NCBI RefSeq assembly: GCF_900215155.1
Contig: NZ_LT907980.1
Span: 2,976,001 to 3,040,000, forward strand
Direction of reading: 5' to 3'
DNA from: Marinobacter sp. LV10R510-11A
GTDB taxonomy: Bacteria > Pseudomonadota > Gammaproteobacteria > Pseudomonadales > Oleiphilaceae
Length of the DNA: 64,000 nt
The notes below the pieces were generated by a model. It saw nothing but the letters and a program-made list of their open reading frames with translations. It had not been told where the DNA came from and searched no databases. A program made the translations under genes and the position numbers. How positions within the stretch are numbered: the first letter of the stretch is position 1; every line of letters begins with the position of its first letter. Shown here one piece after another: positions 39,971 through 48,688 of the stretch.

Positions 39971-40267
39971 TTACTCCTGTGTCGCCTGGCTTTGTTTCAG
40001 CGTGGACGGATAGCCTGCGTTAGTCGTGGCCCGAGTCAGTGCCACAACGGAGGTTTTCGCATCGTCGAAGGTGACCGTAGCATCACGTTCTTCATAACGG
40101 ACATCGACAGCGCTCACCCCCTCGACCCGGTTGAGAGCGGCTTTAACGGTGATCGGACAGGCCGAGCAGGTCATACCGGGAACCGACAAGGTGACCGTTT
40201 GTTGCGCCGCCAGGGCGGGCAAACTGAAGAGTAGGAACAACGCAGTGGCGATCAGTGATTTTTCCAT
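39971..40267 (-). CDS. merP: Periplasmic mercury-binding protein MerP
   Basis: 98 residues from the ATG at 40267: signal peptide (MEKSLIATALFLLFSLPALA) then the HMA domain TVTLSVPGMTCSACPITVKAALNRVEGV with the GMTCSAC mercury site. A longer frame to 40303 would run into merT and lacks signal-peptide character. It binds periplasmic Hg(II) and passes it to MerT. Confidence 0.95.
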   Translation of the reverse strand: MEKSLIATALFLLFSLPALAAQQTVTLSVPGMTCSACPITVKAALNRVEGVSAVDVRYEERDATVTFDDAKTSVVALTRATTNAGYPSTLKQSQATQE

Positions 40268-40280
40268 GGTGTATTGCCTC

Positions 40281-40631
40281 TCAGTAAAATAGGGGTAAGA
40301 CAAAGGGAAACGCCAACGCGGTTAGAATGAGCAGCGCGACGATCCAGAAAACGACCTTATAAGCCGTGCGCACTTGCGGTACCGCGCAGACCTCGCCCGG
40401 CTGACAGGCCTCCGCAGGCCGGTATATCCGACGCCAGGCAAAAACCATTGCCACCAACGCAGCACCGATGAACCATGGTCGGTAGGGTTCCAGGGCGGCC
40501 AGGTTACCGATCCAGGCGCCGGAAATGCCCAACGTGATTAACACCAGGGGACCGAGGCAGCAGGCGGATGCCAGAATGGCTGCGACGCCCCCTGCAAACA
40601 GCGAACCGCGACCGGATTTGGACTCTGACAT
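40281..40631 (-). CDS. merT: Mercuric transport protein MerT
   Basis: 116 residues from the ATG at 40631, which follows AAAGGAG; an upstream in-frame ATG at 40649 has no such site. Three membrane helices, the first with the vicinal Cys pair (ILASACCLGPLVLITLGISGAWIGNL), and a cytoplasmic loop with CQPGEVC. First gene of merTPFA, directly after the MerR-controlled promoter. Confidence 0.95.
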   Translation of the reverse strand: MSESKSGRGSLFAGGVAAILASACCLGPLVLITLGISGAWIGNLAALEPYRPWFIGAALVAMVFAWRRIYRPAEACQPGEVCAVPQVRTAYKVVFWIVALLILTALAFPFVLPLFY

Positions 40632-40668
40632 TACAATGGCTCCTTTCATGATATGGATGACCGCGTTA

Positions 40669-40699
40669 AGGTTACTTCCGTAGTCAGCTACGGAATCAA
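40669..40699 (-). promoter_or_regulatory. MerR-controlled mer promoter/operator
   Basis: On the minus strand a -35 TTGATT (40699-40694) and -10 TAACCT (40674-40669) are separated by 19 bases, the overlong spacer typical of MerR-type promoters. Within the spacer is a perfect dyad TTCCGTAG-4-CTACGGAA (40676-40695). The layout matches the Tn21 mer promoter (TTGACT, 19-bp spacer, dyad CCGTAC/GTACGG) almost base for base. It drives merTPFA; merR starts six bases away on the other strand. Confidence 0.92.
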
Positions 40700-40704
40700 C
40701 CCAT

Positions 40705-41142
40705 ATGTCTAAAAAACTACGCTCAATGACCATTGGAGTCTTGGCTAAGGCCGCCGGTATGGGGGTGGAAACCATCCGCTATTACCAGCGCAGGGGGTTG
40801 GTGACAGAACCTGAAAAACCCTATGGCAGCATTCGTCATTACGACAACCAGACATTGGCACGCCTTCACTTCATTCGAACGGCCCAATGGCTGGGATTCA
40901 GTCTGGATGAAATCGGAGGGCTGCTTAAGCTGGAAGACGGCGCCCATTGTGATGAGGCTCGAGCCCTGGCTGAGCGCAAACTGGATGATTTGCGACGCAA
41001 GATCGCCGGCTTGCGACAGATGGAATCCACTCTGGATAGCCTAGTTGAACGTTGCCGTTGCAGTACAGACCCACAGCGATGCCCAATCATTCACTCATTG
41101 CAAGGCAATCCCGACGCCCCGACCGAGGAAGTACAAAAATGA
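40705..41142 (+). CDS. merR: Mercury-responsive regulator MerR
   Basis: 145 residues. Winged helix-turn-helix MTIGVLAKAAGMGVETIRYYQRRGL, then the dimerisation helix. The three mercury ligands are at Cys82, Cys117 and Cys126 (HCDEAR; CRCSTDPQRC), the same numbers as in Tn501 MerR. It represses and, with Hg(II), activates the divergent merTPFA promoter by unwinding its 19-bp spacer. Its stop overlaps the start of the ADP-ribosylglycohydrolase-like gene (ATGA). Confidence 0.96.
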   Translation: MSKKLRSMTIGVLAKAAGMGVETIRYYQRRGLVTEPEKPYGSIRHYDNQTLARLHFIRTAQWLGFSLDEIGGLLKLEDGAHCDEARALAERKLDDLRRKIAGLRQMESTLDSLVERCRCSTDPQRCPIIHSLQGNPDAPTEEVQK

Positions 41143-42209
41143 GGGCAACACATCAGGATCGCGCCATAGGCGCCATCATGGGCGCGTTCGTGGGAGAAGC
41201 CCTGGGCGTTGGCCCACACTGGTATTATGACGTCAAGGACCTGCATCAAACCTACGGTGACTGGATTAACGACTACACCACACCGAAACCGGGGCGTTTT
41301 CATCACGGCCTGAAAGCCGGGCAGAATGCCCAGGCCGGTTTTATTCTGGAACTGATGCTGCGTTCGCTGGTTGAACGCGACGGCTACGATGAATCCGATT
41401 TCTGCCATCGCCTGGATCACCAGCTATTCCCGTTGCTGGATGGCCAGCCCAAAAGCGGCCCTGGCCACTACACCAGTGAATCCATTCGCCACGCCTGGCA
41501 TCGGCGTGTAGTTCAGAAGCGCCCGTGGCACGATATTGGCGGCGCCGCCGACACCACCGAGGCCATGGAACGAACCCTCGCCATTGCCGTGCGCCATGCC
41601 GTCGAGCCCGCCCTGATGTCCCAGGCCATTGCCAACAACACAGCACTGACCCAAAGCAGCGAAACCATGGTCTCCATGAGCGTTGCCTATGGCTGTATTC
41701 TGGCGCGGCTGATTCAGGGGGATACACTGGATGAGGGCATCTCACAGCACCCAATGAAGTGGATAGCAGAGGGGGCGCTGGCTTTCGAACCGGTCACCAC
41801 CCGCCAACCAGCCCCAGATCATCCGGAGTTGCCACTCAGGGCCAGAAGACACATTGTCAGAGATGCCCTGCACGCTGCTTCCGATATCGCGGCCATGGCA
41901 CGGGACCAGAACGTCCGTATTGAGCCGGCTTGGAAGGTCTCCCATCTCTACGGCATGCCTTGCGCCTTCTACCATCAGTTACCCGCCGCTTATTACCTGG
42001 CTGCGCGGTTCCGTGATGATTTCGAAAGTGCGGTACTCCATGCCATTAATGGCGGCGGCCAGAATCAGTCCCGCGCCATGCTGACCGGGGCGCTGGTGGG
42101 CGCGCAGGTGGGCCTTGCCGGTATTCCCCAGCGGTTACTGGACGGCCTTGAACACGCAGATGAACTGCAGAAAATGGCCCATACCCTGGCCTCGCAAATG
42201 CAGAATTGA
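41139..42209 (+). CDS. ADP-ribosylglycohydrolase-family protein A
   Basis: 356 residues from the ATG at 41139, overlapping the merR stop by four bases. The fold is shown by QDRAIGAIMGAFVGEALGVGPHWYYD at the start and NGGGQNQSRAMLTGALVGAQVGLAGIP near the end. In active enzymes these read GDALG and GGDxDT; here the metal-binding Asp residues are replaced (GEALG, GGGQNQ). ADP-ribosyl hydrolysis is therefore uncertain. Coupling to merR suggests expression with it, perhaps by accident of insertion. Confidence 0.78.
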   Translation: MRATHQDRAIGAIMGAFVGEALGVGPHWYYDVKDLHQTYGDWINDYTTPKPGRFHHGLKAGQNAQAGFILELMLRSLVERDGYDESDFCHRLDHQLFPLLDGQPKSGPGHYTSESIRHAWHRRVVQKRPWHDIGGAADTTEAMERTLAIAVRHAVEPALMSQAIANNTALTQSSETMVSMSVAYGCILARLIQGDTLDEGISQHPMKWIAEGALAFEPVTTRQPAPDHPELPLRARRHIVRDALHAASDIAAMARDQNVRIEPAWKVSHLYGMPCAFYHQLPAAYYLAARFRDDFESAVLHAINGGGQNQSRAMLTGALVGAQVGLAGIPQRLLDGLEHADELQKMAHTLASQMQN

Positions 42210-42308
42210 CGTTGCGCCTGTGTATAAGGCTCAAAGCAATCTTCTGAACATCAAGTTCTGAGGCTGTTCATCCTCGCTTAAAAAACCGAGCCATCTGGAG
42301 GCACACGC

Positions 42309-43532
42309 ATGAATCATGAATCAAAGTCCGCAGACAACTCACGTATAATCAACGCCCTTGCCGGCGGCTGGGTCGCGGATGCGGCCAGTCTTGGTTTGCA
42401 CTGGTTGTACGACAGCCAGCGCATCCTTGAGGTTGGCGGCCAGTCACCGGAGTTCCTGCCGCCGAAGGCCGACTATTTCAAAGGTGGATTTGGTTACTTT
42501 GCTCATGAAGGCAAACAGCCTGGTGACGTCAGTCACTATGGCGCCGCCACAGGGGTAATAACCGATAGCCTGCTGGCCAGTGAAGGGGCTTTGGATATCC
42601 GTGACTATCAGCGGCGCTTTCGCGCTTTCTTTGGTCCCGGTGGCCGCTGGCAGGGTTATATCGACAACCCGACCCGGGTCACTCTGGATAACCTGAACAC
42701 CATCGAACACAACGCCATTGAGCAGGCCAGGTCGACAACCACAACCGAGCTGACAGACAAACAGAAGCGCTTGTTGGTTCAGAAGGTTATGCCCTACACC
42801 CGGTACCTGAGCGGCGATCAACTGGCGGAACCAGTCCGCAAGGCCATCAATCTCACGTATCAGGAGAAGAAGATCCAGGACGCGGGCGTGCATCTTGCCG
42901 AAACCATCGACCGCCACCTGCTGCCGGAGAGCGGCGCCGACGACATGCAACTGCCGGCGGTTTCCAAACTGCCACCACTGGTGGCCAGCTATTGTGGTCA
43001 GAGTAACCTGATGGCGGTAACAGAAGCCGCTGTCCGGGTGACCAATCACAACGACGAAGCCGTGGCCTGGGCAAGGTGCGCAGCGCGACTTCTGGACCAT
43101 CTGCTCCAGGGCGAGCCCATGTCAGCGGCTCTCGACGCCGCCAGCCAGGAGGCACCAGACCCGCAAAGCTTGAGTAACGCCCGGTCCGGTTCCTCGCTGG
43201 ACGCGCCAGGTGCCGGCGACACCTACGGACGCACCTGCTACCTGGGCGAAGCCATGCCGGTGATCTTTCATATCCTGAGCCATGCCAACAGCTTCACCGA
43301 AGCCGTTCGCGCCAATATCCACTGCGGGGGCGATTCCTGCGGGCGGGCCTGGATCATCGGGCCGGCGATGGCAGCCCAGCACGGCGTCGGCGGGGAACAC
43401 GGCATTCCTCTGAGCTGGCTGGCCCGCACAACGGATGCTCCCGCTATACTTGCTGATATAGAGGCGCTGGTTAACCAAACCTGGGCACCGAAGGAGCAGA
43501 ACCATGAACAACCCGGTTGCCCGGCGCATTGA
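42309..43532 (+). CDS. ADP-ribosylglycohydrolase-family protein B
   Basis: 407 residues. N-terminus NALAGGWVADAASLGLHWLYD and C-terminal CGGDSCGRAWIIGPAMAAQHGVGG correspond to the two metal-binding motifs of the fold, again altered (VADAAS; GGDSCGRA keeps one Asp). It is a paralog of protein A but distinct, and an internally deleted copy lies at 52484-53382. The tail overlaps the start of a third, truncated family member. TGGAGG precedes the ATG region. Activity on ADP-ribose is not assured. Confidence 0.78.
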   Translation: MNHESKSADNSRIINALAGGWVADAASLGLHWLYDSQRILEVGGQSPEFLPPKADYFKGGFGYFAHEGKQPGDVSHYGAATGVITDSLLASEGALDIRDYQRRFRAFFGPGGRWQGYIDNPTRVTLDNLNTIEHNAIEQARSTTTTELTDKQKRLLVQKVMPYTRYLSGDQLAEPVRKAINLTYQEKKIQDAGVHLAETIDRHLLPESGADDMQLPAVSKLPPLVASYCGQSNLMAVTEAAVRVTNHNDEAVAWARCAARLLDHLLQGEPMSAALDAASQEAPDPQSLSNARSGSSLDAPGAGDTYGRTCYLGEAMPVIFHILSHANSFTEAVRANIHCGGDSCGRAWIIGPAMAAQHGVGGEHGIPLSWLARTTDAPAILADIEALVNQTWAPKEQNHEQPGCPAH

Positions 43533-43566
43533 GAATGCCCTCTGGGGCGCTAGGCTATCGGAATGA
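43504..43566 (+). pseudogene. Start of a third ADP-ribosylglycohydrolase gene, truncated
   Basis: An ATG at 43504 starts MNNPVARRIENALWGARLSE and stops. The same start at 53354 continues into GAFIGDALAMPVHWF, a normal ADP-ribosylglycohydrolase N-terminus. The gene was cut here after about 15 family codons, probably by the deletion that joined this block to the glutamate-synthase-like gene. Confidence 0.7.
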
Positions 43567-43701
43567 TTGTGATCTTACCCGCACGCTCAGAGCCAACGCC
43601 GAGACGGGCGGGGAAGACTCACTGTAACAATCAGACTTACAGCGTGTCGTTTACTAGTGATCAACAAAAAAATTTCATCAGTAGAAAACAGGGTTTGCCT
43701 C

Positions 43702-45288
43702 ATGGTGTTCCGCCACATTTTTATTCTTTCAGGTCTGGTGCTAAGCGCTGTATTGCTCCTCGCCGGTATTGTATGGCCGGGAGTGAACTGGGTCTGGTTG
43801 CTTATCGGGCCGCTGCTTTTGATCGGCGCCCATGATCTGATCCAGAACAAACATACCCTGCTCAAGATCTACCCGGTGATCGGACACTTCCGTTACCTGT
43901 TCGAATCCGTTCGCAGGGAGCTGCAGCAGTACTTTGTAGAGTCCGATCTCGATGGCGCCCCGATCAATCGGGAATTTCGCAGCCTGGCCTATCAGCGTGC
44001 CAAAAAAGCTGACGATACCCGCGCCTTCGGCACCATCTTCGATGTTTACCGCGACGGTTACGAATGGGTAAACCACTCCCTGGCACCCAAGAAGTGCCTC
44101 CCGGTCAATCTGCGGGTTTCTTTTGGTGGGCCAGAATGCACCAGGCCCTATGAGGCCTCCCCGTTAAACATCTCGGCCATGAGTTACGGCGCCCTGAGCC
44201 GCAATGCCGTGATGGCACTCAACCGGGGCGCGAAACTCGGAAATTTTGCCCACAACACCGGCGAAGGTGGGATCAGCGAGTGGCACCTTGAGTACGGTGG
44301 TGACTTGATCTGGCAAATCGGAACCGGTTATTTTGGTTGCCGCACGCCGGACGGGGTATTCGATCCGGACCTGTTTACAGAGCAGGCGACACAGGATGTG
44401 GTCAAGATGATTGAGATCAAACTGTCTCAGGGTGCCAAGCCCGGGCATGGCGGCCTGCTGCCAGCCGCCAAGCTTACCGAAGAGATTGCCCGTATCCGCA
44501 TGGTGCCCATGGGGGAGGATGTATTGTCACCACCCGGGCACTCGGCTTTCTCCAGTCCCGTGGAATTGCTGCAGTTCGTTGCCCAGCTCCGCAAACTCTC
44601 GGGCGGCAAGCCGGTGGGATTCAAGCTGTGTCCAGGTAACCGGCGGGAGTTCCTGGGTGTCTGTAAAGCCATGCTGGAAACCGGCCTGCGGCCGGATTTC
44701 ATTACCGTAGACGGCGGTGAAGGCGGCACCGGCGCCGCGCCGGTTGAGTTGACAAACTCGGTGGGCATGCCGCTGCGCGATGGCCTACATTTTGTGCACA
44801 ATGCCTTACGAGGTATCGGTGTTCGCGACAAGATCAGAATTATTGCTTCCGGAAAGGCCTTCTCTGCGTTTCATATCTTGCGAATGATGGCTCTCGGGGC
44901 CAACACCGTGAACTCAGCCCGCGGCATGATGCTGGCACTGGGCTGCATCCAGTCCCGCAGCTGCAATACTGACAAATGCCCTACCGGTATCACCACCCAG
45001 AACCCCGCCCGCTACAAACAGCTGGATGTTACCGACAAGGGCATGCGGGTTGCGAACTACCACCACTCCTCCCTGGAAGCCCTGGCGGAATTGCTCAGCA
45101 TCCTGGGCAAGGATCAGCTGGAAGATCTGGAGCCCGAGGATATTAATCGAAGAGTCAATCAAGACAGCTTCAAGAACTATGCCGAGCTTTATCCCTGCAT
45201 TGATGAGGGCTGCCTCTTGCATACGGACTGCGCGCCGGATTCATGGGCCAGCGACTGGCATCAGGCAACTGCGTACAGTTGGCGCTAG
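43702..45288 (+). CDS. FMN-binding glutamate-synthase-family protein
   Basis: 528 residues from the ATG at 43702 (a GTG at 43657 is possible but has no ribosome binding site). One or two membrane helices lead (IFILSGLVLSAVLLLAGIVW), then the GltB-type FMN barrel: ISAMSYGALSRNAVMALNRGA, GAKPGHGGLLPAAKLTEEIARIR, DGGEGGTGAAP, and SCNTDKCPTGITTQ for the iron-sulfur cluster. There is no glutaminase domain, so it is not a full glutamate synthase; electron donor and substrate are unknown. Its last 57 codons recur as a remnant at 54929-55105. Confidence 0.85.
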   Translation: MVFRHIFILSGLVLSAVLLLAGIVWPGVNWVWLLIGPLLLIGAHDLIQNKHTLLKIYPVIGHFRYLFESVRRELQQYFVESDLDGAPINREFRSLAYQRAKKADDTRAFGTIFDVYRDGYEWVNHSLAPKKCLPVNLRVSFGGPECTRPYEASPLNISAMSYGALSRNAVMALNRGAKLGNFAHNTGEGGISEWHLEYGGDLIWQIGTGYFGCRTPDGVFDPDLFTEQATQDVVKMIEIKLSQGAKPGHGGLLPAAKLTEEIARIRMVPMGEDVLSPPGHSAFSSPVELLQFVAQLRKLSGGKPVGFKLCPGNRREFLGVCKAMLETGLRPDFITVDGGEGGTGAAPVELTNSVGMPLRDGLHFVHNALRGIGVRDKIRIIASGKAFSAFHILRMMALGANTVNSARGMMLALGCIQSRSCNTDKCPTGITTQNPARYKQLDVTDKGMRVANYHHSSLEALAELLSILGKDQLEDLEPEDINRRVNQDSFKNYAELYPCIDEGCLLHTDCAPDSWASDWHQATAYSWR

Positions 45289-45339
45289 AAGTGCACTTTC
45301 TTGATCTCCAATTCTGAGCCTGACCAATAAGGATTTCCA

Positions 45340-47025
45340 ATGACCAACAACGTGCCCAGCGACAGAAAATCTCGCGCAAGACTGATGAAAGCATCTGACT
45401 TATTCGTAAAAGCGTTGGAAAATGAGGGAGTCCAGTACATTTTTGGCGTTCCCGGCGAAGAAAATCTCGATTTACTGAATTCATTAAAGAACTCGAGCAT
45501 CCGCTTGATTCTCACCCGCCATGAACAAGGCGCGGGGTTCATGGCAGCCACCTATGGCCGTTTAACCGGTCAGCCCGGCGTCTGCCTGGCAACCCTTGGG
45601 CCTGGCGCAACCAATCTGATCACGCCGGCGGCTTTCGCCCAGTTGGGCGCCATGCCGATGCTCATGATTACTGGGCAAAAACCAATCAAAACAAGCAAGC
45701 AAGGTCGCTTTCAAATCCTCGATGTGGTGGATTTGATGCGCTCGGTCACCAAATTCACCAAGCAGATTGTCAATGGCAACACCATTGCCTCACTGGTGCG
45801 CGAGTCGTTTCGCTTGGCCATCGAAGAAAGGCCAGGGGCCGTGCATCTGGAATTACCGGAGGACATCGCCAACGAGGAATGCGCGGAGACGGTTTTTCCG
45901 CCCATTGGTCATCGCCGCCCCCACGCCACGCAAGACGTACTGCGCGAAGCAACCAGCATGATCGAGGCGGCAAAAAGCCCGCTGCTGCTGATCGGTGCGG
46001 GTGCTAACCGCAAACGCGTCAGCGAGGCATTGACGGCTTTCGTCGAGGCCACCGGCATGCCGTTTTTCACGACCCAAATGGGCAAGGGTGTTGTCGACGA
46101 ACGCCACCCACTGTATCTGGGATCAGCCGCCTTGTCCGACCACGATTTTCTGCATTGCGCCATTGACCGGGCGGATCTGATTATCAATGTGGGCCACGAT
46201 GTGGTGGAAAAGCCACCGTTCTTTATGGAGCATGACGGCCAGCAAGTACTTCATGTGAATTTCTCACCCGCCGAGGTGGACGCGGTGTACTTTCCCCAGC
46301 TCAACGTGGTGGGGGATATCGCCTTTTCCGTGCAACAACTGGCGAGGCTTATTAAAAACAAACAACATTGGGACTTGTCCTTTTTCAAAACCATCAAAAC
46401 AGAAGTAGACCAGCATCTTTCGAAGTATTTTTTCGATACCCGGTTCCCGATGCTGCCGCAACGTTTAGTACATGTGCTGCGAGAAACCCTGGCGGAAGAT
46501 GCAGTGCTTAGCCTGGATAACGGCGTTTACAAAATATGGTTTGCCCGCAACTACAAATGTTATTCCCCCAACACCATGCTGCTGGATAATGCACTGGCTA
46601 CGATGGGCGCGGGCTTGTCCAGCGCCATGATGGCTAAAATGTTGTACCCCAATACTCAAGTCGTGGCTGTTTGTGGTGATGGCGGTTTCATGATGAATTC
46701 GCAGGAGCTGGAAACCGCTGTTCGCCTGAAGCTTAATCTCGTGGTGATCATCGTCAACGACAATGCCTACGGCATGATTAAATGGAAACAGCATGCCATG
46801 GGTTTTGACAATTTTGGCCTGGATTACGCCAACCCGGATTTTGTTACTTACGCCCAAAGTTACGGCGCCCACGGCTACCGGATACAAAACGATGAGCACT
46901 TTCAACAAACTCTGGACACCTGCTTGACGTCTACCGGGGTTCACGTCATTGAACTGCCCGTGGATTACTCACTCAATCATGAAATCCTCAACGTCATGCT
47001 TAAGGAGAAAACATGCCAACTGTGA
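45340..47025 (+). CDS. Acetolactate-synthase-like ThDP enzyme, large subunit type
   Basis: 561 residues of the ThDP family: KALENEGVQYIFGVPGEENLDLL (Glu of the ThDP site), RHEQGAGFMAATYGRLTG, LATLGPGATNLITPAAFAQL, and the GDGGFMMNSQELETAVRLKLNLVVIIVNDNAYG ThDP/Mg motif. No small regulatory subunit gene is near. Catabolic acetolactate synthase is the likeliest activity, but related decarboxylases cannot be excluded. The stop overlaps the start of a broken aldehyde dehydrogenase gene, its probable former operon partner. Confidence 0.82.
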   Translation: MTNNVPSDRKSRARLMKASDLFVKALENEGVQYIFGVPGEENLDLLNSLKNSSIRLILTRHEQGAGFMAATYGRLTGQPGVCLATLGPGATNLITPAAFAQLGAMPMLMITGQKPIKTSKQGRFQILDVVDLMRSVTKFTKQIVNGNTIASLVRESFRLAIEERPGAVHLELPEDIANEECAETVFPPIGHRRPHATQDVLREATSMIEAAKSPLLLIGAGANRKRVSEALTAFVEATGMPFFTTQMGKGVVDERHPLYLGSAALSDHDFLHCAIDRADLIINVGHDVVEKPPFFMEHDGQQVLHVNFSPAEVDAVYFPQLNVVGDIAFSVQQLARLIKNKQHWDLSFFKTIKTEVDQHLSKYFFDTRFPMLPQRLVHVLRETLAEDAVLSLDNGVYKIWFARNYKCYSPNTMLLDNALATMGAGLSSAMMAKMLYPNTQVVAVCGDGGFMMNSQELETAVRLKLNLVVIIVNDNAYGMIKWKQHAMGFDNFGLDYANPDFVTYAQSYGAHGYRIQNDEHFQQTLDTCLTSTGVHVIELPVDYSLNHEILNVMLKEKTCQL

Positions 47026-47929
47026 ACACAACCAACAGCTTGCAAGTGTTGCGGCCATATGATCAATGCGTGATCCGCGAGATCCCCATGGACTCGGCGT
47101 AAACGGTCATGGGTGCCCTGGCTAGGGCGCATCAACTGTTTCAAGATCAGTCGCGCTGGCTGGCGCGCCATCACCGTATTGAAATCCTCGAGCGCGCGGT
47201 TGCGCTAATGCCGGAACGGGTGGAATCACTCACGCAAACCGCATTGCCTTCACCGCCCGAGAACCCATTGGTGTGGTGGTGTCCATCAGTGCGTTTAACC
47301 ATCCCTTGAACCTGGCGTTTGTCGCGTTACTAAAAGAAGCCGGCATGCCGGAAGATTGGTGTCAGGCCGTCATCTGCGATAATGACACAGCGCAACAATT
47401 GGCAACCGATCCAAGGGTCGGCTTCCTGTCGTTTATCGGCTCCTCCAGCGTCGGCTGGCACCTGCGCTCCCAGTTGGCACCCGGCACCGGTTGCGCGCTT
47501 GAACACGGTGGCGTGGCCCCCGTCATTGCCGATATAAACGCCGATTTTGATGCCATGCTGCCGTTGTTGGTTAAAGGCGGTTTTTATCACGCGGGCCAAG
47601 TCTGCGTATCGGTACAAAAGGTCTTTGTGCATGAGGATGACTGTGATGCGCTCGCAACCGCGCTGGTGGCACTGGCCGATAAACTCACCGTGGGTGATCC
47701 GGCCAGCGACCAGACCGCCGTTTTTACTCGTGATCTCGATGTGGCCATGGATAGCGTGCGCAAACTCAACGCCACCGCCGTCATGGTAAACGACCATACT
47801 GCGTTTCGTGTCGACTGGATGCCTTTTGGTGGACGGGGCAGCTCGGGCCTGGGCATGGGCAGCATTCCCTACTCGATACACGAAATGACACGAGAAAAAT
47901 TGATGGTCATCAAGAGTCCGGGATTGTAA
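47013..47929 (+). pseudogene. NAD-dependent aldehyde dehydrogenase, multiply damaged
   Basis: The ATG at 47013 overlaps the preceding gene's stop. MPTVNTTNSLQVLRPYD leads to an in-frame TAA at 47100, then MGALARAHQLFQDQSRWLARH continues. Later parts (REPIGVVVSISAFNHPLNLAF, FLSFIGSSSVGWHLRS, LEHGGVAPVIADI, FYHAGQVCVSVQKVFVHE with the catalytic Cys) are present, but roughly half the usual 475 residues are missing in several deletions, including the one before AVFTRDLDVAMDSV. Not functional. Confidence 0.85.
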
Positions 47930-47997
47930 TCGTTCCAGGCACGCATGATCAGCACCACGGGCACCCGCCTGCACCACGCACATGACAAGGCTCAAAC

Positions 47998-48160
47998 ATG
48001 AATCAACTTTATGGAAAAGCGCTACTGACAAATCCAGCCACCAACATGTCAACCGTCTATACTCGTGAAGAGCGTGAAGCATTTGGTTTGCGAGATCCGC
48101 GCCGTTTCACAACGCATCACCCAAGCCATTGCCGAGTCCATGCATGATCCCCGCTATTAG
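47998..48160 (+). pseudogene. NAD-malic enzyme remnant
   Basis: An ATG at 47998 starts MNQLYGKALLTNPATNMSTVYTREEREAFGLRD, like the N-terminal region of malic enzymes (NKGTAFTxEER). It then joins, with a frame change, SQRITQAIAESMHDPRY, typical of the C-terminal end. Nearly the whole enzyme is deleted. Confidence 0.6.
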
Positions 48161-48688
48161 GGATTTCACCACATCCCAACGAGTTTGCATTCGTCAACAT
48201 CAAAGGGAGAAAAACCAATGACCGACAATGTCGCACAGAAACTAATACGCAATCACCTCGTCGACGGCGAGATGATACCGGGCACCGAAATCGCTTTAAA
48301 AATCGACCAGACCCTGACCCAGGATGCCACCGGCACCCTGGTGATGCTGGAACTGGAGGCCATGGGCCTAGATCGGGTCAGGACCGAACTGTCGGCCCAG
48401 TATGTGGATCACAACCTGATCCAGGAAGATCATAAGAATCCCGACGATCACTTGTTCTTGTACAGCGCCTGTCAACACTTTGGGGTGTGGTTCTCCCGTG
48501 CCGGCAACGGCGTCTCCCACGCAGTGCACATGGAGCGTTTCGGTAAACCCGGCAAGACACTCCTGGGTTCGGACAGTCACACCCCCGCAGCAGGCTCCAT
48601 GGGCATGCTGGCGATCGGCGCCGGCGGCCTGGAGGTGGCCATGGCTATGGCCGGCGAACCACTCTACACCAAGATGCCCGAGATCTGG

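Larger units (their letters stand above)
42232..43566. repeat. Duplicated block, copy 1 (left part)
   Basis: From the CAAAGCAATCTT sequence at 42234 to the first codons of a third ADP-ribosylglycohydrolase gene, this DNA matches 52411-53400 closely (clearly above 85% by eye in the first 600 bases), apart from a deletion in copy 2. The homology resumes at the 3' end of the glutamate-synthase-like gene (45115-45285 against 54929-55105). Copy 1 is the intact version. Confidence 0.8.
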
